From NCBI RefSeq assembly GCF_904842695.1, contig NZ_CAJGWQ010000001.1, forward strand, positions 186,001 to 250,000: a stretch of 64,000 nt of DNA. The letters are read 5' to 3'. This stretch comes from Gulosibacter hominis (lineage in GTDB: Bacteria > Actinomycetota > Actinomycetes > Actinomycetales > Microbacteriaceae). The notes beneath the pieces are model-generated. The model ran no database searches, was not told the origin of the DNA, and saw only the letters and a list, made by a program, of their open reading frames with translations. The translations under genes were made by a program, and so were the position numbers. Of this stretch, positions 1-8,270 are shown one piece after another; positions within the stretch are counted from its first letter, which is position 1, and every line of letters begins with the position of its first letter.

Positions 1-1
1 G

Positions 2-817
2 CACATCATCAGCGTTACCGAGCTCGATAGTTCACTGCATCCCGGGCTCGACGACTATCTCAACCTGACCGATGTGGCGCTGCGCAAAAAACTTGAGCCG
101 GCCGGTGGTCTGTACCTGGCCGAATCAGAAAAAGTGATCGCCAGGGCGATCGCAGCCGGTCACCGTCCGCGATCGCTGCTGACCCAGCCCAAGTTTCTCG
201 AACAGGCCGAGCGATTGCTCGCGCACTGGCCCGAAACACCCGTGTATGTGGCAGCAGAAGAACTCCTCACCGAACTGACCGGTTATCGGATGCATCGCGG
301 CGTGATCGCGGCAATGCATCGTCCCGAGCCCACCGATCCGGGCGAGCTATTGCAAAATGCGCACACAGTGCTGGTGCTCGAAAATATTGTCGACCACACC
401 AATGTTGGTGCGGCGTTCCGCAATGCTGCAGCACTCGGTGCCGATGCGGTACTGGTGAGCGAAGAGTGTGCCGATCCGCTGTATCGCCGCAGCGTTCGGG
501 TTTCAATGGGAACGGTGCTGCAGATTCCGTGGGCACGACTCCCAAACTGGCAGCGGGCTGGTGAACTTTTTCGCCTGCACGGCTTTGAAACGGTCGCGCT
601 GGCGCTTGACCCGCAGGCGATTCCGATTCGTGAGTATGCGGCCAAGCGCGCGCCGCGAGTAGCGCTGATGCTCGGTACAGAGGGGCACGGGCTCAGCCGT
701 GCGGCACTCCAAACCGCCGACCAAACGGTGATCATCCCCATGCAGCACGGTGTTGATTCACTAAACGTTGCGGCAACGAGCGCTGTGGCGCTCTACGCAC
801 TGCTTAACGAAATATGA
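2..817 (+). CDS. TrmH/SpoU-family RNA 2'-O-methyltransferase (5' partial)
   Basis: SPOUT-class enzyme that would methylate a ribose 2'-OH in tRNA or rRNA using S-adenosylmethionine. The reading frame is open from base 2 and the upstream residues (ISVTELDSSLHPGLDDYLNL) match the usual N-terminus of this actinobacterial family, so the GTG at 74 is not the true start and the gene begins outside or just at the window edge. The family motifs are visible: NVGAAFRNAAALGAD, MLGTEGHGLS and the C-terminal MQHGVDSLNVAATSA, which form the knotted SAM-binding site. The N-terminal part (AESEKVIARAI, PKFLEQAERLL) is the substrate-binding extension. Target RNA position is not deducible. The stop overlaps the next ORF's longest possible start. 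Confidence 0.88.
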   Translation, partial: HIISVTELDSSLHPGLDDYLNLTDVALRKKLEPAGGLYLAESEKVIARAIAAGHRPRSLLTQPKFLEQAERLLAHWPETPVYVAAEELLTELTGYRMHRGVIAAMHRPEPTDPGELLQNAHTVLVLENIVDHTNVGAAFRNAAALGADAVLVSEECADPLYRRSVRVSMGTVLQIPWARLPNWQRAGELFRLHGFETVALALDPQAIPIREYAAKRAPRVALMLGTEGHGLSRAALQTADQTVIIPMQHGVDSLNVAATSAVALYALLNEI

Positions 818-849
818 GATGTGTCGGTGGCACGGGTTACCGTAGTGGG

Positions 850-2067
850 GTGACTGAAGTGCAACCGTTCCGTATTCAAGACCTGCTGCCCGCATCCCTG
901 CTGCACGAAATTTATGAGCGTGCCGCAGGAGTTGATCGAGAAAATGTTTTTCCCGATGAAGACCTCCGGGCGCTGAAAAATACGGGCTATTTGCGAATGC
1001 TCGTGCCAACCGAGCTTGGTGGCGGGGGAGCGACACTGCTGCAGGCCGCTCAGGCACAGATGAAGCTGGCCAAAGCATCCCCGTCGACCGCGCTGGCGAT
1101 CAATATGCACCTCATTACCACCGGGATCGCGCGGAATTTTTATCAGCACGGTGACCACAGTCTTGACTGGCTGTTGCGGGATGCAGCGGCCGGCGAAGTA
1201 TTCGGCCTCGCTATTTCTGAACCCGGTAATGATGCCGTCACATTCGACTCAACCGTGACGGCAGCGGCGCAACCCGATGGCGGATATTGCTTTACCGGCA
1301 CCAAGTTTTTTACCTCGCTCGCTCCGGTGTGGACCCGGCTTTGGGTTTTTGGTCGGGACGATCAACACGATGACCCGCGTGTGGTACACGCGGTGCTGCG
1401 CCGTGAAGATGGCGGCACGCGCAGCCACGATGACTGGGACACGCTCGGCATGCGCGGCACCCAGTCGCACACCACGAGCCTCGAGGGCGCCTATGCGGCG
1501 CTCGAGCGCGTGGTGGGTTATGCACCTGCCGGGCCGAACGCCTCGCCGATCGTGTTCGGTATTTTTGCCAACTTCCTGCCGCTGATCGGTGCCTGCTATG
1601 TGGGTATGGGTGACCGTGCGGTCGAGCTTGCCGCTGAGGCCGCACACCGCCGCCACAGTCGAGTAAACGACGCCCCCTACGCAGATGACCCCGGCATCCG
1701 GGAGCTCATTGCGCAGATGGGCACGCGGCAGCTATCGGCTCGCCTGCAGGTCGAGTCGGTGTGCCGCTCGGTGGATGAGCAGGACGACCTGGGTGCGGAG
1801 TGGTTCCCGCGCCTGACGCTTGCCAAATATGTGGGCACCCGCGCAGCTCGCGAAACCGCAACCGACGCGCTCGAAGTCGTCGGCGGCAGCGCGTACCGGT
1901 CTGGGCACGAAATGGGCCGGCTGTACCGTGACATCACCGCGGGCATATTCCAGCCCTCGCAAGATCGCGGGGTTCGAGCAGGCATTGCCAACTGGATTCT
2001 CGACGCGGCAGCTGAGCGCCTGACAGTTGAGGATTCGGATTCCCAAGGCGGCGCCGCACAGGCATGA
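850..2067 (+). CDS. Acyl-CoA dehydrogenase family flavoprotein
   Basis: About 405 residues with the three-part acyl-CoA dehydrogenase fold: an N-terminal helical part (EDLRALKNTGYLRMLVPTE), a middle beta domain with FGLAISEPGND and the flavin-contacting GTKFFTS, and a C-terminal helical bundle ending YRDITAGIFQPSQD. It should oxidise an acyl-CoA or a related substrate with FAD; the substrate is not evident. The GTG at 850 is preferred over the ATG at 814, because residues before it (RCVGGTGYRSG) look like untranslated leader and would overlap the upstream stop. The downstream helicase start overlaps the stop by four bases (ATGA), so the two are translationally coupled. Confidence 0.82.
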   Translation: MTEVQPFRIQDLLPASLLHEIYERAAGVDRENVFPDEDLRALKNTGYLRMLVPTELGGGGATLLQAAQAQMKLAKASPSTALAINMHLITTGIARNFYQHGDHSLDWLLRDAAAGEVFGLAISEPGNDAVTFDSTVTAAAQPDGGYCFTGTKFFTSLAPVWTRLWVFGRDDQHDDPRVVHAVLRREDGGTRSHDDWDTLGMRGTQSHTTSLEGAYAALERVVGYAPAGPNASPIVFGIFANFLPLIGACYVGMGDRAVELAAEAAHRRHSRVNDAPYADDPGIRELIAQMGTRQLSARLQVESVCRSVDEQDDLGAEWFPRLTLAKYVGTRAARETATDALEVVGGSAYRSGHEMGRLYRDITAGIFQPSQDRGVRAGIANWILDAAAERLTVEDSDSQGGAAQA

Positions 2068-3905
2068 CCCAGCCCGCATCCGGTTCACACCCGGTCGATG
2101 AGCCGCGCCCGGGTGATAGCGAAGTACAGCTCGGTAGCTATGCTGCCGAGCATCTTTCGCCATCCTTTCCGCGCCGCGCGCCCTGGGGTACCGCATCCAA
2201 TCTCCGGGCCTGGCAGCAGGAGGCACTCGAGCAGTATTTTGCTAGCGAGCCGCGCGATTTTCTCGCATCCGCAACTCCCGGCGCCGGGAAGACCACGTTT
2301 GCGCTGCGCTTGGCGAGCGAGCTGCTGCGCCGCGGCACAGTTAATCGCGTCATCGTGGTTGCGCCAACCGATCATTTAAAAACGCAGTGGGCGGCTTCAG
2401 CGGCGCGCGTGGGCATCCATCTCGACCCAAAATTTCGCAACTCGAGCGGCGCACTTTCGCGTGACTATCACGGCGTTGCCGTGACCTATGCGCAGGTCGC
2501 GCTGAAGCCCTATGTGCATGAGCACCTGTGTTCTTCCGCACGGTCGCTAGTGATTTTGGACGAAGTGCACCACGGCGGCGATTCGCTTTCGTGGGGTGAC
2601 GGGCTGCGCGACGCGTACCAGTATGCCGAGCGCCGGCTCTCACTCACCGGCACGCCGTTCCGCTCTGATACCGCGCCAATTCCGTTCGTGCGATACGAGT
2701 CGGATGCTTCTGGTGTGCGGGTGTCGAAGGCCGACTACAACTACGGCTACGGTCGGGCCCTGCGTGACGGGGTCGTGCGGCCGGTGATGTTCATGTCGTA
2801 CGCCGGGTCGATGAACTGGCGTGACACGAGCGGCGAACAGATGAGCGCCGGTCTTGCCGACGACAACACCAAAGACATCATTTCGCAGGCGTGGCGCACG
2901 GCTCTGGATCCCGAGGGCGACTGGATGCAGCAGGTGCTGCGAGCCGCAGATAGGCGGCTTACCGAGGTGCGTGAGCAGGTTCCGGATGCCGGCGGCCTGG
3001 TAATTGCCACCGATCATCAGGCTGCCCGCGGCTATGCAAAATTGCTCGAATACATCACGGGCACCGCGCCGGCGCTGATTTTGAGCGATGATCCCGGAGC
3101 TTCTGCCCGCATCGATTCGTTCTCGGCAAACGGAAGCGAGCGGTGGATGGTGGCCGTGCGGATGGTTTCTGAGGGCGTCGACGTGCCCCGGCTCGCTGTC
3201 GGCGTGTATGCCACGAGCTCATCGACGCCGCTATTTTTTGCACAGGCGATCGGCCGCTTTGTGCGGGCGCGTCGCCGGGGCGAAACTGCCACCGTGTTTT
3301 TGCCGTCGGTGCCAAAGCTCTCGGCCCTGGCGCACGAACTCGAACTTGAGCGCGATCACGCGCTCGACCGTAAAGACGGCAGCGACAGTGACGATGCGGC
3401 CGGGATGACGCCCGAGGAGCGCGAACTGCGGGAGGCCCAGGCCGAAGATCGAGCCTCGGAAGAGCTCACCAAATACAAATTTGAGGCGCTGTCATCCGAA
3501 GCCCAGTTCGACCGGGTGCTCTACGACGGCGGTGACTACGGGTATGCGGCCGAAGTGGGGTCGCTAGAAGAGCTCGAATTTTTGGGTTTGCCGGGAATTT
3601 TGAACCACGATGAGGTCGCCGCGGCGCTTGAACAGCGCGCCCAGCGGCAGCATCGCATCCAGGATGCACGTGCGCGGGGATCACTGAACGACGGTCACCA
3701 AACCGTGCAGCCGATGCACCGCTCGTTAAAAGAGCAGCGCAACCTGTTGCACTCGCTGGTGGGGCTCTACGCGCGACAATCAGGCCAGCCACACGGGGCC
3801 ATTCATTCGCAGCTGCGTGTCACCTGCGGGGGCCCTGCGGTGGGGCAGGCAACCGCCCACCAAATTCAACAGCGCATCGACTACCTGCGCCGCAAATTGC
3901 ACTAG
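2064..3905 (+). CDS. DEAD/DEAH-box superfamily 2 helicase
   Basis: A 613-residue SF2 helicase or translocase. Walker A (TPGAGKTT) lies at residues 71-78, Walker B DEVH at 166-169, motif III SLTGTPFRSD near 192, and motif VI QAIGRFVRARRRGE in the second RecA domain near residue 400. The C-terminal 200 residues are charged and helical (ERELREAQAEDRASEELTKYKF). The architecture resembles the Res-subunit-like helicases common in actinobacterial chromosomes. No nuclease or methylase partner is nearby, so it is probably a housekeeping nucleic-acid remodelling enzyme and not part of a restriction system. It starts inside the acyl-CoA dehydrogenase stop codon. Confidence 0.85.
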   Translation: MTQPASGSHPVDEPRPGDSEVQLGSYAAEHLSPSFPRRAPWGTASNLRAWQQEALEQYFASEPRDFLASATPGAGKTTFALRLASELLRRGTVNRVIVVAPTDHLKTQWAASAARVGIHLDPKFRNSSGALSRDYHGVAVTYAQVALKPYVHEHLCSSARSLVILDEVHHGGDSLSWGDGLRDAYQYAERRLSLTGTPFRSDTAPIPFVRYESDASGVRVSKADYNYGYGRALRDGVVRPVMFMSYAGSMNWRDTSGEQMSAGLADDNTKDIISQAWRTALDPEGDWMQQVLRAADRRLTEVREQVPDAGGLVIATDHQAARGYAKLLEYITGTAPALILSDDPGASARIDSFSANGSERWMVAVRMVSEGVDVPRLAVGVYATSSSTPLFFAQAIGRFVRARRRGETATVFLPSVPKLSALAHELELERDHALDRKDGSDSDDAAGMTPEERELREAQAEDRASEELTKYKFEALSSEAQFDRVLYDGGDYGYAAEVGSLEELEFLGLPGILNHDEVAAALEQRAQRQHRIQDARARGSLNDGHQTVQPMHRSLKEQRNLLHSLVGLYARQSGQPHGAIHSQLRVTCGGPAVGQATAHQIQQRIDYLRRKLH

Positions 3906-3995
3906 CTGGGCCAGTTGCACTGGTAAAGCCGGTGTCTCGCAACTGCTGCTGACCCGCGCGGGCGCGTGGGTTTCGATAACACCGGGAAAACAATG

Positions 3996-4025
3996 AGGCC
4001 GAACCGGATTGCTCCGATTCGGCCT
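3996..4025. terminator. Hairpin, probably the original tRNA-Leu terminator
   Basis: A 13-bp stem with one mismatch (AGGCCGAA-C-CGGA against its complement) and a 4-base loop. It lies between the helicase stop and the left 21-bp repeat. On the minus strand it directly follows the tRNA 3'-end copy, so before the element integrated it would have terminated tRNA-Leu. It can also terminate the helicase transcript. Confidence 0.65.
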
Positions 4026-4030
4026 TCCTA

Positions 4031-4051
4031 TGCGCGAAGGGGGACTTGAAC
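4031..4051 (-). repeat. Left attachment site: 21-bp copy of the tRNA-Leu 3' end
   Basis: These 21 bases are identical to 12454-12474, the last 21 bases of the tRNA-Leu gene (half of the T arm, acceptor strand and discriminator A). Identity stops sharply on both sides. This is the duplicated core expected after integrase-mediated insertion into a tRNA 3' end. Confidence 0.85.
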
Positions 4052-4166
4052 TGACCTCGACCCCCTCGCACCGCGAATCTCGGCGGCCCGTTCTGCCGCA
4101 TAAAAACAACGATCTACGGCATGTGCCCTGTGGATAACTCCACCGCGATACCCCGACCTACGGGTT

Positions 4167-4190
4167 GCTTAGCACTTTCGTTAGCACTCT
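4167..4190 (+). repeat. Possible integrase arm-type site (left)
   Basis: GCTTAGCACTTTCGTTAGCA and the next bases contain two TTAGCACT repeats 12 bases apart. A closely similar pair lies at 12369-12391 at the other end of the element. Paired short repeats inside both att ends are typical of arm-binding sites of tyrosine integrases; this role is inferred. Confidence 0.45.
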
Positions 4191-4244
4191 CGCGGCCGTG
4201 GAAGCCATCGATTCTCACTTCAGTGACTCTCGCAATGGGCCTAG

Positions 4245-5339
4245 GTGTTCTTCCCCGACACGTTGTGATCGTGTGAGGTAAGGCGAGGGCCTCCGGGGAC
4301 GATGTGGGTTACCACACTCAGATCGTCGCCACGGAGGCCCTCGTGACTCACGCTAACGCGCCTTTGACGCCGGAGGGGCGTCGTCGTCTTGCTTCGCTGA
4401 TCGTCGATGAGGGCTGGGCGGTGAGACGGGCGGCGGAGCGGTTCCAGTGCTCGCCGGCGACGGCGTCGAGGTGGTCTCGCCGGTATCGGGCGGGCTTGCC
4501 GCTGACGGATCGCAGCTCGCGCCCGCACCACTCGCCCAGTCGAGCGTTGCAGCATCTGGAACGCAGGATCGTCAACCTGCGGTTCACGCGCCGCTGGGGA
4601 CCGCATCGCATCGGCTACCACCTCGGAGTCCCTCGGTCGACGGTCGGGCGGGTGCTCGCCCGCTACCGGATGCCGCTGCTGGCGCATCTGGATCAGGGCA
4701 CTGGGCTGCCGGTCCGCAAGCCAACACCGGTCCGCTACGAAAAGCAGACACCGGGCGAGCTGGTCCATGTCGACTTCAAGAAACTCGGGATCATCCCGGA
4801 CGCGGCGGCTGGCGCGTCCGCGGCCGCGATTCCGCTCAAGCCCGCCGCGTCGGCGTGGCATCTGATCGCGCGCCCCGTCAGGGCGCGTCCCCCTCCAGGG
4901 GATACGCGTTCCTACACCACGCAGTCGATGGCTGCACCCGACTGGCCTATTCCGAACGCTTGCCCGACGAACGCAAGGACACCGCTGCCGGGTTCTGGGA
5001 GCGCGCAAACGCGTTCTTCGCCGAGCACGGCATCATCGTCACCGCAGTGATGACCGATAACGGTTCCTGCTACCGATCGCACACGTTCGCCGCCGCGCTC
5101 GGGCCACGGATCACGCACCGCCGCACCCGCCCGTTCCGACCACAAACCAACGGCAAGGTCGAACGCTTCAACCGCACCCTCGCCGCCGAATGGGCCTATG
5201 CACGGCCCTACCGATCCGAGATCGAACGCGAAGCCGCCTACGCGACCTGGCTCCATCACTACAATCACCACCGACCCCATACCGGACTCGCAGGCTCAAC
5301 CCCCGCCCAACGAGTTCACAACCTCACGGGGAAGAACAC
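4245..5339 (+). mobile_element. IS481-family insertion sequence
   Basis: A 1095-bp element with perfect 13-bp terminal inverted repeats (GTGTTCTTCCCCG at 4245-4257, its complement at 5327-5339). It is flanked by direct CTAG copies at 4241-4244 and 5340-5343, matching the known CTAG target preference of IS481. It contains one transposase gene, which is frameshifted. It sits about 120 bases upstream of the first YhgE gene. Confidence 0.85.
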
Positions 5340-5343
5340 CTAG
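4343..5343 (+). pseudogene. IS481-type transposase, frameshifted
   Basis: DDE transposase of the IS481 family. The first part (GTG at 4343) has the N-terminal HTH (LTPEGRRRLASLIVDEGW, SRWSRRYRAGLPL) and the family motif VHVDFKKLGIIPD, whose Asp is catalytic. At about 4800-4805 the frame breaks: the expected Asp-Gly-Gly-Gly-Trp-Arg is read only after supplying one missing G. The rest continues in another frame with the second catalytic Asp (VMTDNGSCYRS) and Glu (TNGKVERFNRTLAAEW), ending HTGLAGSTPAQRVHNLTGKNT. Restored length is about 333 residues, normal for the family. The TAG stop lies in the flanking target duplication, not in the element. Confidence 0.82.
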
Positions 5344-5434
5344 TACGGCGTAGCCGGCAGGCGTTTCGCAGCCGCGCCGGTAGACCAGAGATGCTCCCTG
5401 CCGGAACGCGTCGCGACGCGGACTCGTCTCATTG

Positions 5435-5450
5435 TGCATATCGATGTGCA
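5435..5450. promoter_or_regulatory. Imperfect palindrome upstream of the YhgE operon
   Basis: TGCATATCGATGTGCA is a 16-bp palindrome with one mismatched pair, 7 bases before the ATG at 5457. Its position in front of an operon that ends with a TetR gene makes it a candidate operator; it could equally overlap the ribosome-binding region. Confidence 0.4.
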
Positions 5451-5456
5451 TGTTTC

Positions 5457-8270
5457 ATGTACGATGATGACGTGAAGAAGAGCTGGCAGGTGTTCGCGCG
5501 CGACGTCGGCCGACTCGCCCGCGTACGCAAGGCGTGGATCATCGTGATCGGGGTTCTCATCACCCCGGCGCTGTACGCGTGGTTCAACATCAGCGCCTTC
5601 TGGGACCCGTATTCGAACACGGAGAACGTCAGCGTCGCCGTGGCGAACCTCGATGAGGGCGCGACGTCCGATCTGACAGGTGCTGTCAATATCGGGGATC
5701 AGGTCGAGGAGCAGCTCAGGGGGAACGACGATCTCGGCTGGGACTTCATGACCCACGAGGAAGCCCTCGAGGCAGTCCAGCGCGGCGACGCGTATGCGGC
5801 GATCGTCATCCCAGCAGGCTTCAGCGAGGACCTCCTCAGCATCACGACCAGTGATTTCGCCCAACCGGCGCTGCAGTACTACGTCAACGAGAAATCCAGC
5901 GCTATCGCGCCGAAGATCACCGACGTCGGGGCCACGGAGCTGGACAGGCAGATCACGTCCGCCTTCGCCGAAGAGGTCGCGTCCGCCGCGAGCGAGGCGG
6001 TCAGGGACGCCGGCGACGATGCGCAGCAGCGACTGCTGAACGCACAGGATCGTGCACTGAACACCTTCGACAGCACGTCGCAGAGACTCGCCTCCGTACG
6101 GGAGAGCATCGACGATCTGCAGCAGGGGATCGACTCGTCCCGCGAGTCCCTCTCGTCGACCCGGCGAACGCTGGGCGACATCGACGCGACGCTGGGAGAC
6201 GTGCAGCAGGCGATCGACGAGACGCAGGGGATCATCGCGGAGGCGCGGACCCAGGTGATCGACTTCACAGACGCAGCGACGGCCGCGTACCTGCAGGGAA
6301 CGACTCTGCTCGCAGACGCCTCGTCGAGCGCGAACACCTCGGTCACGCAGCTGACTCAGAGCCTCGACGCCGCGGGTGTGCGGGTGGAAGCCGCAATCGA
6401 GGATCTGCAGGGGGTTCTGGAGTCGAACGAGGCGGCGATCGCCGAATTGCGGACGGTTCTCGACGACGCAGGCCTCGATCCGGACACGGCGGAGCGGCTG
6501 TCCGGTGTGATCGAGGCCCTGGAAGAGCGCAACGCGGCCGATCAACAGCTCCTCTCAGAACTGTCTCAGCTCAGCTCCAGCGTGGCCGAGACCGTTCAGG
6601 CGCTTCAAGCGGCCGCGGATGCCATGGACGGCGCCATGCAGGACACAAAGTCGGCCGCCGTCGACCTGCGCGTAGCGCTCACCGAGAACCTGCCCGCGCT
6701 CAACAGCGCGATGTCGCAGTTGTCGGAGAGCGCCGGCGAGTTCTCGGCCGCCGTCGGGTCGCAGCGTCGGGTGCTGGCGCAGGCGGGGGAACTGCTGCTC
6801 GGGGTCGATACACAGCTGGCGTCGACCTCGGTGGCGCTCGGCAGCTTCGACGACGACATCGCGAACATCGAGTCGAGCGTTCAGACGGCGCGCACCGACG
6901 TCGAGGCACTCGTCGCCGCGTCGGAGTTGGGGGCGTTGAGCACCCTCACCGGTCTGGACCCCGACGACATCGCGCAGTTCATCGCCTCGCCGGTCGAGGT
7001 CGATGAGCAGATCCTCTTCCCGGTGTCGTCATACGGATCCGCGATGGCGGCCCTCTTCACGAACCTCTCGCTGTGGATCGGCTCCTTCGTGCTCATGGTG
7101 ATCTTCAAGATTGAGGTCGACACCGAGGGCGTCGAAGGCGTGAGCGTGCTCGAGGCCTATCTGGGGCGTTTCGGTCTGTTCGCAATGCTCGCCGTCGCCC
7201 AGGCGTTGATCGTCTCGATCGGCAATCTCATTATCGGTGTTCAAACAGCGAGCGCTGTTGCGTTCGTCGGCACGGCCGTGCTGATCGGGCTGGCCTACGT
7301 GAGCATCATCTACGCCCTGTGCGTCGCCTTCGGGCATGTCGGTCGGGGGCTGTGCATCCTGCTGGTGATCATGCAGATTCCCGGTGCGTCGGGCCTGTAT
7401 CCGATCGAGATGATGCCGGACTTCTTCAGAGCCATCTATCCCCTTCTGCCCTTCTCGTACGGCATCGATGCCATGCGCGAGACGATCGCGGGCTTCTACG
7501 GCAACCACTACTGGCGGTTCATGGGCGCGCTCGCGGTGTTCGTCGCTCTCGCGTTCCTGCTCGGCCTCGTGTTGAGGCGTCGCCTGGCCAACCTCCACAT
7601 CCTGTTCAACAAGGAGATCGCCTCGACCGACCTCCTGATCGGTGAGAAGGTGCAAGTCACCGGAACCGGTTACCGCCTGAGCCAGGTGATCCACGCGCTG
7701 TCGAACCGTCGGGAGTACCGCGACGAGCTCGCCCGCCGGGCCCGGCCGTTCACCCGGCACTATCCGACGCTGTTGCGGTTAACGCTTGTCGTGGGTCTTG
7801 CGGGCATACTGCTGCTGGCGGTCGTCGCATGGCTGTTCCCGGAGGCCAAGGCGCTTCTATTGGGGCTGTGGAGCCTGTGGTGCCTGCTCGTCATCGGGTT
7901 CCTCGTCGCCATCGAGTACGCCAAGCGGAACTTCGCCCAGGCCTACGCGGTTGCGGCTCTGGAGGATGCCGAGCTGCGAGAGGTCGTCCTCGCCGGGGAC
8001 GCCGCCGGCCTCTCGGAGGACTCGGCGCAGACATCGGCGCAGACGACGAGGATCGATGTGCCCGCGCAGACGCTCGAGATCGACGAGATCGATGAGGGAG
8101 ATGCCCCCGCGGGGCCGGATGAGGAGGCCGATCTGCTCGACGAGATCTTCACCCTCGGCGAGCCCGCCGAACGGGACGAGCCGGATCCGGACGCGGAGAC
8201 GACCGAACTCGATGTGGTCGACGAACAGGACGAGACCGACCCCGCCGACGACGGCGAGGAGCGCGCGTGA
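5457..8270 (+). CDS. YhgE/Pip-family giant membrane protein with acidic tail
   Basis: About 937 residues. A single N-terminal helix (KAWIIVIGVLITPALYAWFNI) is followed by a long extracytoplasmic region with conserved NLDEG and VNEKSSAIAPKI segments and a coiled-coil stretch. Next come about six membrane helices of ABC-2 permease type, beginning AMAALFTNLSLWIGSFVLMV. This is the layout of YhgE/Pip proteins (phage-infection protein family; some are linked to type VII-like secretion). Unlike most relatives it has two more helices and a very acidic C-terminal tail of about 80 residues rich in Asp and Glu. The ATG at 5457 or the GTG at 5472 can be the start. The stop overlaps the second YhgE gene (GTGA). 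Function is not established. Confidence 0.8.
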   Translation: MYDDDVKKSWQVFARDVGRLARVRKAWIIVIGVLITPALYAWFNISAFWDPYSNTENVSVAVANLDEGATSDLTGAVNIGDQVEEQLRGNDDLGWDFMTHEEALEAVQRGDAYAAIVIPAGFSEDLLSITTSDFAQPALQYYVNEKSSAIAPKITDVGATELDRQITSAFAEEVASAASEAVRDAGDDAQQRLLNAQDRALNTFDSTSQRLASVRESIDDLQQGIDSSRESLSSTRRTLGDIDATLGDVQQAIDETQGIIAEARTQVIDFTDAATAAYLQGTTLLADASSSANTSVTQLTQSLDAAGVRVEAAIEDLQGVLESNEAAIAELRTVLDDAGLDPDTAERLSGVIEALEERNAADQQLLSELSQLSSSVAETVQALQAAADAMDGAMQDTKSAAVDLRVALTENLPALNSAMSQLSESAGEFSAAVGSQRRVLAQAGELLLGVDTQLASTSVALGSFDDDIANIESSVQTARTDVEALVAASELGALSTLTGLDPDDIAQFIASPVEVDEQILFPVSSYGSAMAALFTNLSLWIGSFVLMVIFKIEVDTEGVEGVSVLEAYLGRFGLFAMLAVAQALIVSIGNLIIGVQTASAVAFVGTAVLIGLAYVSIIYALCVAFGHVGRGLCILLVIMQIPGASGLYPIEMMPDFFRAIYPLLPFSYGIDAMRETIAGFYGNHYWRFMGALAVFVALAFLLGLVLRRRLANLHILFNKEIASTDLLIGEKVQVTGTGYRLSQVIHALSNRREYRDELARRARPFTRHYPTLLRLTLVVGLAGILLLAVVAWLFPEAKALLLGLWSLWCLLVIGFLVAIEYAKRNFAQAYAVAALEDAELREVVLAGDAAGLSEDSAQTSAQTTRIDVPAQTLEIDEIDEGDAPAGPDEEADLLDEIFTLGEPAERDEPDPDAETTELDVVDEQDETDPADDGEERA

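Noticed and set aside
2064-3905. Helicase as part of a restriction or defence system
   Set aside because: No nuclease, methylase or other partner is nearby, and it lies in core genome outside the repeat-bounded element.
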